Shown: one piece after another, positions 1 to 8,044 of the stretch | Layout of the letters: each line of letters starts with the position of its first letter | How positions within the stretch are numbered: position 1 is the first letter of the stretch | Assembly (NCBI GenBank): GCA_033795365.1 | Contig: JARYGU010000002.1 | Location: 124,001 to 188,000, forward strand | Reading direction: 5' to 3' | Source of the DNA: JARYGU01 sp033795365 | GTDB taxonomy: Bacteria > Pseudomonadota > Alphaproteobacteria > Rhizobiales > Rhizobiaceae | DNA length: 64,000 nt | Notes under the pieces: model-generated | Seen by the model: the letters and a program-made list of their open reading frames with translations, nothing else | Told to the model about the DNA's origin: nothing | The model's database searches: none | Made by a program: the position numbers and the translations under genes

Positions 1-1
1 A

Positions 2-334
2 TCGCATGATCAGGTCGAGGACGGGGTGCGTTCCGTCAACGAAGTGGCGCAATCGCTTCGCCAGATCGTTACGCAGGTCATTGAGGTCAGCGCGGTATTC
101 AGTGCGATCCGCGCAAGTACCGCGGAGCAGGCGACCGGCCTCCAGGCCGTCAACACGGCAATCAACGCCATGGACCAGATCACGCAGCAGAATGCGGCGA
201 TGGTGGAGCAGGCGAATGCCGCAAGCCAGGCGCTGACGCATGAAGCCGCTTCGATCGCCACGCAACTGAGCGCCTTCCGCACGAGCGGCCAGGCGGAGGC
301 TGCTGCCGGCTCCGGCTATACGCGGGCGGCCTGA
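2..334 (+). CDS. Methyl-accepting chemotaxis protein, C-terminal fragment
   Basis: Only the last 110 codons are present; the gene begins upstream of the window and reads in frame from base 2. The visible part is the end of the cytoplasmic signalling coiled coil of a chemoreceptor: it has the heptad-rich stretch STAEQATGLQAVNTAINAMD and then QQNAAMVEQ, typical of the distal methylation helix of MCPs. Such receptors pass ligand signals to CheA through CheW. A short Ala/Gly-rich tail ends the protein, with no recognisable CheR-binding pentapeptide. It is followed by a terminator hairpin. The sensor domain is outside the window, so the ligand is unknown. Confidence 0.85.
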   Translation, partial: SHDQVEDGVRSVNEVAQSLRQIVTQVIEVSAVFSAIRASTAEQATGLQAVNTAINAMDQITQQNAAMVEQANAASQALTHEAASIATQLSAFRTSGQAEAAAGSGYTRAA

Positions 335-357
335 CGGCCAAGTGTCACTCCACCGCA

Positions 358-383
358 AAACGCCGGCCGCAAGGCCGGCGTTT
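358..383. terminator. Bidirectional intrinsic terminator between the MCP gene and pfp
   Basis: An 11-bp GC-rich stem (358-368 with 373-383) is closed by a GCAA tetraloop and flanked by A-rich and T-rich ends. It lies between two convergent genes, so it can serve both. Confidence 0.75.
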
Positions 384-405
384 CCAAAACAAATCAGATA
401 CTGGC

Positions 406-1620
406 CTAAGGCGCCGGCTCCCATTTCTGGCCGATCACATCCATCACATCACCGAACCACTTCACCGAGGTATCGAAGTGCTTTCCGCCCTTGATCCGCG
501 GGAATTCGATGGTCCTGAGCCTGCCGCCCTGGCCCTCGTCGTGGCCGGTGACGCCTGAAACTTTGTTCAGGGCGCTTTCGACCGCCAGATCGACCATGCT
601 CTGGATCAGCCGCAGATCGTCGCGATTGGCAGGAGCGGAGCGGGCGTAATAGCCGGACTTCTGCACCATGGAACGCTCCGCGCCGAGGAGGGCGGCAAAC
701 TGCTTGGAGAACCAGTTGCCGACATTGATCGTATCGATCTTCACATGGCCGAAAGCGTCGCGCTTGACCGTTTCACCGGCAGCCTCCCGCTCGGCGACGA
801 TGGCGTCCAGGCAGGCGCCTTCCGAGACGAACAGGGTGACGAAGCCGACGCGGTCCATGACAGCCTTCAGCCTTTCGGCCTCCGCTTCGAGATTGAAGGC
901 CATTTCCGGAAGGTACAGTCCGTCTATGTTCTTCATCTGGGCGTTCATCATGAAGCCGTCGACATAGTCGTTGTCCTCGGTCATCTGAACATAGGCGCGG
1001 GCGGTCGCTGCCGTCAGCCAGCCGCTGTGACGTCCCATGACCTCATGGATGACGATGGTGCGCGGTGCGGCACTCTGCTCGTTGCTGACATGGTCGAAGA
1101 ACTTTGCGCCATATTCGGCGGCAGTCCACGCGCCGAGCGACTGGCGGATCGGCACGACGTCGTTGTCGACCGTCTTCGGCAGGCCGACGACCGTCAGATC
1201 GTGGCCGTTGGCGCCGAGATAGGCGGCGAGGTCCGCCGCCGTCGTATTGGTGTCGTCCCCGCCGATCGTGTGCAGGATCGTCACGCCGTCCGACGCCAGC
1301 CGTTCGGCGGCGACTCGCAGCGGATTTTCGCCTTCCTTGACCAGGCCGCGTTTCACGCAGTCCGCGGCATTCGTCAGCTTCACGCGGCTGTTGCCGATCG
1401 GCGACCCGCCGAAGCGGTGGAGGAGGGGCGCCTTTTCGCGCATCTCGCGGGTGATCTCGATACGGTCATTCAGGAGTAGGCCTTGATAGCCGGAACGGTA
1501 GGCCACAAGCTCCAGGTCCGGTGCGATGTCGGAGTAACGCTCGATCAGTCCGCCGACGGCGGACGAGAGACAAGGGGCAAGACCCCCTGCGGTGAGCATT
1601 GCGACTTTCTGCTTGGCCAT
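406..1620 (-). CDS. pfp: Pyrophosphate--fructose-6-phosphate 1-phosphotransferase
   Basis: PPi-dependent phosphofructokinase (404 aa) interconverting fructose 6-phosphate and fructose 1,6-bisphosphate in the cytosol. Seen: GGDDTN at residues 120-125, where an Asp replaces the second Gly of the ATP-enzyme GGDG motif, a hallmark of PPi specificity. PKTVDND at 148-154 carries the catalytic Asp region and MGRHSGWL at 195-202 binds substrate. Length fits the short PPi-PFK class. The start has a good ribosome site (GGAGGG just upstream). Rhizobia generally lack ATP-PFK and use the Entner-Doudoroff route, so this enzyme may be the only PFK; that is inference. It is transcribed alone, divergent from the J-domain gene. 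Confidence 0.93.
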   Translation of the reverse strand: MAKQKVAMLTAGGLAPCLSSAVGGLIERYSDIAPDLELVAYRSGYQGLLLNDRIEITREMREKAPLLHRFGGSPIGNSRVKLTNAADCVKRGLVKEGENPLRVAAERLASDGVTILHTIGGDDTNTTAADLAAYLGANGHDLTVVGLPKTVDNDVVPIRQSLGAWTAAEYGAKFFDHVSNEQSAAPRTIVIHEVMGRHSGWLTAATARAYVQMTEDNDYVDGFMMNAQMKNIDGLYLPEMAFNLEAEAERLKAVMDRVGFVTLFVSEGACLDAIVAEREAAGETVKRDAFGHVKIDTINVGNWFSKQFAALLGAERSMVQKSGYYARSAPANRDDLRLIQSMVDLAVESALNKVSGVTGHDEGQGGRLRTIEFPRIKGGKHFDTSVKWFGDVMDVIGQKWEPAP

Positions 1621-1878
1621 GATCCCTCCTTGGCGACAGTACGTCTATGGGGCGCAAGTTCTGTAGCGCAGAATCCCGGTGAGGGGAATCTGCGCGGGAA
1701 ATTATCCAGCCTCTATGACGAAAAATGGAACATACGCCCGAAAAAGCGATCGCCTGATCCGGCGATAGAAAAAATGGAATGCATCCACTTCATGAGGGCC
1801 ATCACAATTTCGTCATCTTACTATTCGATAAGGCAGAACGGCTTGCTTTCGCTGCAATTGTCTGATCAACATCGCCTC

Positions 1879-2619
1879 ATGTTCTCGAACTGTGAAAATT
1901 GCCCGATCACTTCCGCCTGGGAACGCCTCGTCGGCATGGTCTCGGGTGCGGCCAGCAACGCGCTCTCAAGCGTGGTCGAGGCCGTGCGCACGTTGTTTGA
2001 AGGAGATCCCGAAACCCGCCGTCAAGTTGCCTTCTCGGTGGCGATGATCGCGCTCTCGGCCAAGATGGCGAAGGCGGACGGTATCGTCACCGTCGCCGAG
2101 GTCGATGCTTTCAAGGACATCTTCAAATTTCCCGACGACCAGGCGAAAAACGTCGCCAGGCTTTATAACCTCGCACGCCAGGATGTCGCGGGATACGAGG
2201 CGTATGCGGAAAAGATGGCGGCGCTGTGCATCTCCTGCGAGCACAACTGCCCCATCCTCGAGGATATCGTCGACGGACTTTTCCATATCGCCAAGGCCGA
2301 CGGTCTGATCCACGAGAGCGAGATGGCCTTCCTCAACCGCGTGGCGGGGATTTTCGGCATGGCCGAGGAGCGGTTCGAACAGATCACCGCACGCCATGTC
2401 CATGTCGGCGGGCGCGATCCCTACAAGGTGCTCGGCGTTTCGCCGCAGGATGATTTTCCGACCATTCGCAAGCGCTACCGGGTGCTCGCTTCCGAACATC
2501 ATCCGGACCGGCTGGTGGCGCGCGGAATGCCGGCCGAATTCCACCGGATTGCCAATGACCGCATGGCCGCGCTCAACGCTGCCTATGCGGAGATAGAGAA
2601 AGAGCGCCAGGCGGCATGA
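1879..2619 (+). CDS. TerB-like / J-domain co-chaperone (DjlA-type)
   Basis: About 246 aa if the ATG at 1879 is used. The frame is open further upstream, but codon quality falls off before this point; an ATG at 1936 is an alternative and neither has a strong ribosome site. An N-terminal all-helical TerB-like (DjlA middle) domain is recognisable from KMAKADG and the repeated HIAKADG motif. A C-terminal J domain has EHHPDRL, the HPD that stimulates DnaK ATPase. Unlike E. coli DjlA I see no N-terminal membrane anchor. Its stop codon overlaps the start of the following amidase gene (ATGA), so the two are translationally coupled. Client unknown. Confidence 0.85.
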   Translation: MFSNCENCPITSAWERLVGMVSGAASNALSSVVEAVRTLFEGDPETRRQVAFSVAMIALSAKMAKADGIVTVAEVDAFKDIFKFPDDQAKNVARLYNLARQDVAGYEAYAEKMAALCISCEHNCPILEDIVDGLFHIAKADGLIHESEMAFLNRVAGIFGMAEERFEQITARHVHVGGRDPYKVLGVSPQDDFPTIRKRYRVLASEHHPDRLVARGMPAEFHRIANDRMAALNAAYAEIEKERQAA

Positions 2620-3374
2620 CCGCATGCGACTATCGCGCCGCGACTGCCAGGCCGTCGCCCAATCACGGCGAACGCGCCGATGGGCGCAAGCCCGACATGA
2701 TCATCCTCCACTATACGGGAATGGAGAGCGCCGAAGGGGCGCTCTCATGGCTGTGCTCGGACGAAAGCCAGGTTTCCAGCCACTATTTCGTTGACGAGGA
2801 AGGGGAGGTCTTCCAGCTCGTTGCGGAAAGCCGCCGCGCATGGCATGCAGGCAAGAGCATCTGGAAAGGCGAGACGGACATCAATTCCCGCTCCATCGGC
2901 ATAGAAATCGCCAATGCCGGCCATCCCGGCGGGTTGCCGGATTTTCCCGAAAAACAGATCGAAGCCGTCATCGAACTTTGTCTCGATTGTGGCAAAAGAT
3001 GGAATATAGCCCCCGAGAGGGTGCTGGCGCACAGCGATGTGGCGCCGATTCGCAAGGTCGACCCCGGCGAAAAATTCCCTTGGGGCAGACTTCATGCCGC
3101 CGGCGTCGGGCACTGGGTCGAGCCTGCTCCGGTGATGGGCGGACGCTTCTTTCAACGCGGCGATGAGGGCCAGCCGGTGGAGGCATTGCAGACGATGCTG
3201 TCTCTCTATGGCTATAATACTGAAATCACTGGCGTTTACTCGGAAAAAACCGAAGGCGACGTAGAGGCTTTCCAGCGCCATTTCCGGCAGGAACGGGTGG
3301 ATGGCATCGCCGATTTTTCCACTCTGGAAACGCTCCATCGCCTGCTGCGGGCACTGCCTTCGCTCGCCGGTTGA
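2616..3374 (+). CDS. N-acetylmuramoyl-L-alanine amidase (AmpD-type) with peptidoglycan-binding domain
   Basis: 252 aa, no signal peptide, so probably cytosolic and acting on recycled anhydro-muropeptides like AmpD. An N-terminal Amidase_2 fold shows IILHYTGM (zinc His) near residue 31, the SSHYFVDEEGEVFQL strand, and HSDVAPIRKVDPGEKFPW with a second zinc His and the catalytic Lys/Asp region near residue 150. A C-terminal PG_binding_1 repeat (G.EVEALQ-like, FFQRGDEGQPVEALQ) spans about 180-245. The ATG overlaps the upstream J-domain gene. It splits the peptide from MurNAc; a link to the amino-sugar genes at 51-62 kb is plausible but only inferred. Confidence 0.9.
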   Translation: MTACDYRAATARPSPNHGERADGRKPDMIILHYTGMESAEGALSWLCSDESQVSSHYFVDEEGEVFQLVAESRRAWHAGKSIWKGETDINSRSIGIEIANAGHPGGLPDFPEKQIEAVIELCLDCGKRWNIAPERVLAHSDVAPIRKVDPGEKFPWGRLHAAGVGHWVEPAPVMGGRFFQRGDEGQPVEALQTMLSLYGYNTEITGVYSEKTEGDVEAFQRHFRQERVDGIADFSTLETLHRLLRALPSLAG

Positions 3375-3709
3375 GCGACCGCTTCAAGAGCCGCATTTTC
3401 ACGATATATTACGTTTTGTAATGCAAGTTCATCGCCCCGCCTTATCCTGACCCGATTGCCCGTATTTTTTCCGCCTGTCTTCGAAGCCGATTACGAGCGC
3501 GCTGCCTGGCGGGCGCTGTCTCGGAAAAAGAAGCAAGCGGGACTGTTCAATGGCGTGAGGTAGGGCCTCCTCCGGAACTTTCCCTGACGTGCCGCATCCG
3601 CCCCGGATCGCGGCTCGTTTCATGAGATTTGACCTTTGCGCGGGTGCACGGCCGACGGACGCTGTGCGCCAAGGCTGAGCCGTGCGCCTGACCGGAGACT
3701 GTTGATAAA
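3375..3709. other. Intergenic region before the lytic transglycosylase gene
   Basis: No convincing gene. A 64-codon minus-strand frame at 3429-3623 lacks a ribosome site and family resemblance. A small inverted repeat, ATTAC-N5-GTAAT, lies at 3408-3422 in an A/T-rich patch and could be an operator or part of a promoter. Nothing else stands out. Confidence 0.4.
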
Positions 3710-4414
3710 ATGAAAAGACTTATTGCGGCCGCGAGCGCGGCCTGCCTGTCCTCGCTGATTTTTCAGGCCGAAGTGGCCAATGCGGGACGACTCGACCACC
3801 AGAATCTCGCTTCGCCGACCGGCAAGGCCGCCACGCAGAAAGCCGATAAACAGAAAATCGATAAGCAGAAGACCGGCAGCATATCCGGTGAAACCCGAAA
3901 CGCGGTCAGCACCTCCGCGAAGCAGCGCACGAAGGTCAGCAGCAATCGCAAGGGACGCGAAAAGGTCGTCGGCAAACAGGGCGTCAAGGTCGGCAAGCTG
4001 AACACGGTGACCCGCACGACGGGCTATCCGAAGGCCGACGCACCCACCGGCGGCTACACCAGCCTGATCCATAGTTACGCGAAGGTCTACGGCGTGCCGG
4101 CGGATCTCGCCCATGCGGTCGTTCGCATCGAGAGCAATTTCAATCCCCGCGCCCGCGGCAGCGCCGGGGAGATCGGCCTGATGCAGATCAAGCCGGCTAC
4201 GGCGCGCATGATGGGCTACAGCGGTTCGGCCAAGGGCCTCTACGATCCGGAAACCAACATCAAGTTCGGCATGAAGTATCTCGCCCTCGCACATCAGCTC
4301 GGCGGCGGCACGACTTGCGGAACGATCCTGAAATACAATGCCGGGCACGGCGCCAAGCGCATGAACCCGGTTTCCAAGCGCTATTGCGGCAAGGTCCAGA
4401 CCTATCTGGACTGA
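3710..4414 (+). CDS. Secreted lytic transglycosylase (SLT domain)
   Basis: 234 aa exported murein hydrolase. The N-terminus is a Sec signal peptide (MKRLIAAASAACLSSLIFQA, cleavage probably after VANA). A Lys/Thr-rich low-complexity linker spans about 30-105, and a C-terminal SLT lysozyme-like domain follows. The domain has the catalytic Glu in RIESNFNPRARG, the GEIGLMQIKPATA signature, DPETNIKFGMKYLA and the YNAGHG motif. It cleaves MurNAc-GlcNAc bonds to give 1,6-anhydro products in the periplasm. It appears monocistronic, followed by a GC-rich hairpin. Confidence 0.92.
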   Translation: MKRLIAAASAACLSSLIFQAEVANAGRLDHQNLASPTGKAATQKADKQKIDKQKTGSISGETRNAVSTSAKQRTKVSSNRKGREKVVGKQGVKVGKLNTVTRTTGYPKADAPTGGYTSLIHSYAKVYGVPADLAHAVVRIESNFNPRARGSAGEIGLMQIKPATARMMGYSGSAKGLYDPETNIKFGMKYLALAHQLGGGTTCGTILKYNAGHGAKRMNPVSKRYCGKVQTYLD

Positions 4415-4423
4415 CCGCATACC

Positions 4424-4456
4424 GGGACGCCGGTCCTGCCCGGACGCCGGCGTCCC
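4424..4456 (+). terminator. Hairpin downstream of the transglycosylase gene
   Basis: A 10-bp perfect stem, GGGACGCCGG (4424-4433) with CCGGCGTCCC (4447-4456), starts shortly after the stop codon. No clear T-run follows, so it may be a transcript-end stabiliser as much as a terminator. Confidence 0.5.
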
Positions 4457-4524
4457 ATCAATGTTTCGGGATGGACTATCCCGAACGTCATGTTATTTCC
4501 GACGCATAGCGAGAGGAAAGCAGC

Positions 4525-5706
4525 ATGGCACGGCATTTCGATTTCATCGTCGTTGGCAAGGGGATGATGGGGGCTGCAGCGGGCCGGCATCTGGCGCTGG
4601 AAGGCGCGAATGTCGCACTCGTCGGTCCGGATGAGCCAGACGACTGGAAATCACATGACGGCGTCTATGCCAGCCATTACGACAACGGCCGCATCACCCG
4701 CACCATCGACAACGATCCGGACTGGGCTCTGCTTGCGAACCGCTCGATCGCCCGTTACCGCGAGATCGAAGCCCTCAGCGGCATCTCCTTCTACGGCGAA
4801 ACGGGTTGCCTGATTTCGGGAGCCGCATCGGCGGATTTCATGAGATCGGTGGTTTCCGTTTCGCAGCGTTTCAACCTCGATGCGCCGGAAATGGACCGCC
4901 GCGGGATGGCGGAGCGGTTTCCCTGGTTCGATCTTCCGCAGACCTCCGTCGGTGTCTTCGAGGCGAAAGGGGCGGGTTACGTCAATCCGCGCGCCCTCGT
5001 GGCGGCGCAGGCCGCCTGCGCCGAAAAGGCGGGTGCTGCGGTGATATGTTCGCAGGTTTCATCGACAGTCGAGGTCGGCGGCAAGGTCGAGGTGACGTTG
5101 CGATCGGGGGAGGTCCTGACGGCGGGCCGCGTTCTCGTCGCTGCGGGCGGTTTCTCCGTCGCTCCGGGATTGCTGCCGCGGCCTGCCGATCTGATCGTGA
5201 AGGCCCGCACGGTTCTGTTCGCGCAGGTCGCTTCCGACGAGCTTGCCCGTTATGAAGGCATGCCCTCCTGGATTGATGAAGGCGCCGATCCTTCCGATCA
5301 TTTCTATCTTCTGCCGCCGATCCGCTATCCGGACGGCAGGTATTACATCAAGATCGGCGGCGATCCGACCGACATCGTGCTCGCCGACGAGAGGGCGATA
5401 CGGGCATGGTTCCGCACGGACGGCGGCGCCGCAGCAGCGCAGCATCTGCGGCGAATCCTCCTGAAAATGATGCCGGATCTGAGGCCGGTCTCCTTTTCAA
5501 CGGCTCCCTGCGTTACCACTTATACGGTGCACGGATATCCTTATATCGGCTTTGCGGGCAGCGAACGTATCGCGCTCCTGTCGGGCGGCAACGGCGCGGC
5601 CGCCAAAAGCTCCGACGAAATCGGCCGCCTCGGCGCGCGCCTGATCGTCGACGGTCGTCTGGACGATCCGGCGTACACGACCGATTTTGCAGTTCATTTC
5701 CGGTAA
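4525..5706 (+). CDS. FAD-dependent oxidoreductase (DAO / sarcosine-oxidase-like)
   Basis: 393 aa flavoprotein of the D-amino-acid/sarcosine oxidase superfamily. FDFIVVGKGMMGAAAGRHLA at the N-terminus is the dinucleotide-binding strand-loop-helix (GxGxxG, with Lys in the loop), followed by the acidic end of strand 2 (VGPDEPDD). A C-terminal GNGAAAKSSDEIGRLGA segment closes the FAD site. The family oxidises secondary or primary amines of small amino acids; the substrate here is not readable from sequence. The ATG has a purine-rich ribosome site (GAGAGGAAAG). It stands alone between the transglycosylase gene and rnpB. Confidence 0.8.
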   Translation: MARHFDFIVVGKGMMGAAAGRHLALEGANVALVGPDEPDDWKSHDGVYASHYDNGRITRTIDNDPDWALLANRSIARYREIEALSGISFYGETGCLISGAASADFMRSVVSVSQRFNLDAPEMDRRGMAERFPWFDLPQTSVGVFEAKGAGYVNPRALVAAQAACAEKAGAAVICSQVSSTVEVGGKVEVTLRSGEVLTAGRVLVAAGGFSVAPGLLPRPADLIVKARTVLFAQVASDELARYEGMPSWIDEGADPSDHFYLLPPIRYPDGRYYIKIGGDPTDIVLADERAIRAWFRTDGGAAAAQHLRRILLKMMPDLRPVSFSTAPCVTTYTVHGYPYIGFAGSERIALLSGGNGAAAKSSDEIGRLGARLIVDGRLDDPAYTTDFAVHFR

Positions 5707-5751
5707 AAGATCATTGTCTCTGGCGTTTCGGGACCGCTTGCGGTAGGGAGC

Positions 5752-6153
5752 GCCTGCCAGTTGGCCGGGCAGCCGCGCTTCGCAAGGGCCGAAAGGCCGC
5801 GGGGCGAGGAAAGTCCGGGCTCCACGGAAACACGGTGCCGGATAACGTCCGGCGGGGGCGACCCTAGGGAAAGTGCCACAGAAAGCAAACCGCCTTCCCC
5901 GGAAGGTAAGGGTGAAAGGGTGGGGTAAGAGCCCACCGCGGCCCTGGCGACAGGGCTGGCAAGGCAAACCCCACCGGGAGCAAAACCGAATAGGGATGAC
6001 GCGAAGCGCGCAAGCGTTTCAGCCCGTTTCCGGGTCCGTCATCCGGGTGGGTTGCACGAGGCCGGGCGCAAGTCCGGTCCCAGATGAATGGCTGCCACGT
6101 TCCGGTTTCGGCCGGAGCCATACAGAACCCGGCTTACAGGCCAACTGGCAAAT
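5752..6153 (+). ncRNA. rnpB: RNase P RNA
   Basis: Catalytic RNA that removes 5' leaders from tRNA precursors. The P4 5' consensus GAGGAAAGTCCGGGCTCCAC lies at about 5799-5818 and its 3' partner ACAGAACCCGGCTTACAGG at 6122-6140. The ends form helix P1: GCCAGTTGGCC (5756-5766) is fully complementary to GGCCAACTGGC (6139-6149). The length of about 400 nt and the internal GGTAAGGGTGAAAGGGTGGGGTAAGAGCCCACC-type block fit the alphaproteobacterial A-type RNA. A T-rich stretch follows at about 6160. Exact ends are uncertain by a few bases. Confidence 0.96.
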
Positions 6154-6280
6154 TCTCTCTCATTTTTTAGAAAACGCTAAGTTTCTGATTTCTCAGGCTT
6201 TCAGCGACGGCCGTGCTGACGCGCAGGTTGTTCGTTCTGCGAGAATTCACCTTTGAATCCAAAGCATTGAAGGACGTTTC

Positions 6281-6295
6281 ATAACCATTTGTTAA
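6281..6295 (+). promoter_or_regulatory. CtrA-like binding site upstream of mraZ
   Basis: ATAACCATTTGTTAA fits the CtrA consensus TTAA-N7-TTAA with one mismatch (first T to A) and includes the preferred AACCAT core of the left half. CtrA is the cell-cycle response regulator of Alphaproteobacteria. Binding is inferred. Confidence 0.45.
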
Positions 6296-6347
6296 ACTTA
6301 ACGGCTTATAAAGATTTGATGGCTTGAGTAACGGGAAATAGTCCAGC

Positions 6348-6382
6348 TCCCATTGACGCCCATATGGTCCCATGTTATCCCA
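6348..6382. promoter_or_regulatory. MraZ box array (four phased repeats)
   Basis: Four (T/G)CCCA pentamers start at 6348, 6358, 6368 and 6378, exactly 10 bp apart. On the minus strand they read TGGG(A/C)-N5-TGGG(A/C), the spacing known for the MraZ operator (TGGGN separated by 5 nt). They are 180 bp before mraZ, so autoregulation of the operon is likely. Confidence 0.75.
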
Positions 6383-6561
6383 AAAGCATACTGCACACGG
6401 GTGGATGAGCGCCCACTTATCGCAAAGCATCAGCGGGGTCCGATCGGGGATCGGGGCGGCATCGTGTGCCGCGCTGGGATCGGCGTGTGCGCGTCAGTTC
6501 TTGTTGGTTTCGCCGGGGCGGCCGTGTCTGGCTCCGGCCAGGGAAGCGGCTGTAACGTGTC

Positions 6562-7002
6562 ATGAACCGGTTCCTGTCGAATGCGACGAACAGGATCGAT
6601 GCCAAGGGGCGCGTTTCCGTACCCTCGGCATTCCGGTCGGTTTTGGCGCAGCGCGACATCCGGGAGCTTTACTGCTTTCAGGATTTCGTGTTTCCGGCGA
6701 TCAGCGTCGGCGGTCCGGACGTGCTCGACAGGTTCGAGCGTCAAATCTCGGCCGAAGACCCGTTCTCGCCGGAGGCGAATCAGATGTCGCTCCTCATTCA
6801 CGGGGGCGGCGTCTTCATGAAGCTCGACGCGGAAGGTCGGCTGATGATCACGGATTTCATCCGCGATTTCACCGGCATCACGACGGAGGTCACCTTCGTC
6901 GGGCGGGCGGATCACTTTCAGCTTTGGGCGCCGCAGACTTTCGAGAGCATGCAGGCGGCGGCCCGGGAAGAGCGCAGATTGCGAGGCCTGCGTTCGGAAT
7001 AG
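6562..7002 (+). CDS. mraZ: Transcriptional regulator MraZ
   Basis: 146 aa, the first gene of the division and cell-wall cluster. It has two tandem AbrB-like (SpoVT/MraZ) repeats. Repeat 1 includes RIDAKGRVSVPSAFR near residues 12-26 and repeat 2 includes KLDAEGRLMITDFIRDF near 87-103; each has the DxxGR signature that forms the DNA-binding surface of the ring-shaped oligomer. MraZ is known to repress its own operon by binding TGGGN repeats, which are present upstream. The rsmH gene begins 14 nt after the stop. Confidence 0.96.
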   Translation: MNRFLSNATNRIDAKGRVSVPSAFRSVLAQRDIRELYCFQDFVFPAISVGGPDVLDRFERQISAEDPFSPEANQMSLLIHGGGVFMKLDAEGRLMITDFIRDFTGITTEVTFVGRADHFQLWAPQTFESMQAAAREERRLRGLRSE

Positions 7003-7016
7003 GATGGAGAGACGGG

Positions 7017-8042
7017 ATGGCGGCGGATGCTGGCGGAGGTTTTACTGAAGCCGAAGGCGGACCAGTCCGCCACATCCCGGTTCTTCTCCGTGAGGTGCTG
7101 GCCGCCCTCGATCCCAAGCCTGGCAAGATCATCTTAGACGGCACTTTCGGCGCGGGCGGATACAGCGCCGCGATTCTTGAAAACGGGGCGAATGTCATCG
7201 CGCTCGACCGCGATCCTTCCGCGATCGACGGCGGACAATCCCTCGTGGCCCGCTCGGACGGGAGGCTTTCTCTTATCCGTTCGCGTTTTTCGGAGCTTGC
7301 GCATCACGCGCCGGAAGGCGGGCTTGACGGCGTCGTTCTCGACATCGGCGTCTCCTCCATGCAGATCGACGAACCGGAACGCGGATTTTCTTTCCAGAAG
7401 GACGGTCCGCTCGACATGCGCATGTCTGGGCAGGGCGTGTCCGCCGCCGATGTCGTCAACCGTGCGTCCGTTTCCGATCTCATCCGCATTTTCGGCTTTC
7501 TGGGCGAAGAGAAGCAGGCGGGGCGCATCGCGCGCGCGATCGAAAAGCGCCGCGCCCAGGAGCGCTTTATAACCACCCGTGACCTTTCCGGACTGATAGA
7601 GATCGTGACCCCGCGCAAGGCGAAGGACAAGATCCATCCGGCTACCCGCGTGTTTCAGGCCTTGCGCGTCTTCGTCAACGACGAGTTGGGCGAGCTCGCC
7701 CGCTCGCTTTTCGCTGCCGAGCGCGTTCTGAAGCCGGGCGGACGGCTGGTGGTCGTCAGCTTCCATTCTCTGGAGGACCGGATCGTCAAGAAGTTTTTCC
7801 AGGAGCGCTCCGGGAAGGCTTCCGGATCGCGGCATCTGCCGGAACTTCATGCACGCGCAGCAACCTTCGCAACCGTCGGCAAGCCCATGGTGGTCGCCGG
7901 CGAAGAGGAGTGTGCGGTCAACCCGCGTGCGCGCTCAGCCAAGCTCAGGGCGGGCGAACGCACCGCAGCGCCCGCAGGCCCGGAGGATTTCTCCATTTTC
8001 GATCTGCCGAACCTTGCCAGCCTTGAGAAGATGGGAGGCTGA
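7017..8042 (+). CDS. rsmH: 16S rRNA (cytosine1402-N4)-methyltransferase
   Basis: 341 aa (MraW). It methylates N4 of C1402 in the 16S rRNA P site using SAM. HIPVLLREVLAAL and the Rossmann motif I region DGTFGAGGYSAAIL lie near residues 23-60, followed by ALDRDPSAI, the GVVLDIGVSSMQID block, the family-specific RGFSFQKDGPLDMRM and KIHPATRVFQALR, and RLVVVSFHSLEDRIVK near the C-terminus. The ATG at 7017 is chosen because the longer frame would run through mraZ. The stop is 2 nt before ftsL. Confidence 0.96.
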   Translation: MAADAGGGFTEAEGGPVRHIPVLLREVLAALDPKPGKIILDGTFGAGGYSAAILENGANVIALDRDPSAIDGGQSLVARSDGRLSLIRSRFSELAHHAPEGGLDGVVLDIGVSSMQIDEPERGFSFQKDGPLDMRMSGQGVSAADVVNRASVSDLIRIFGFLGEEKQAGRIARAIEKRRAQERFITTRDLSGLIEIVTPRKAKDKIHPATRVFQALRVFVNDELGELARSLFAAERVLKPGGRLVVVSFHSLEDRIVKKFFQERSGKASGSRHLPELHARAATFATVGKPMVVAGEEECAVNPRARSAKLRAGERTAAPAGPEDFSIFDLPNLASLEKMGG

Positions 8043-8044
8043 GA

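Larger units (their letters stand above)
6154..6561 (+). promoter_or_regulatory. Control region and long leader of the dcw operon
   Basis: A gene-free stretch of about 400 bp before mraZ. In order it holds the T-rich end of rnpB, one GANTC site (GAATC, 6255-6259), a CtrA-like site (6281-6295) and four phased MraZ-type boxes (6348-6382). A 180-nt leader then runs to the mraZ start. The frame of rsmH is open back to 6372 but overlaps mraZ and is not a gene here. Confidence 0.6.

Noticed and set aside
3429..3623. A 64-codon minus-strand frame between the amidase and transglycosylase genes
   Set aside because: No start signal and Arg/Gly-rich composition typical of random G+C-rich DNA.
6372..7016. 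Upstream extension of the rsmH frame
   Set aside because: It overlaps mraZ completely and the real start at 7017 matches the family N-terminus.
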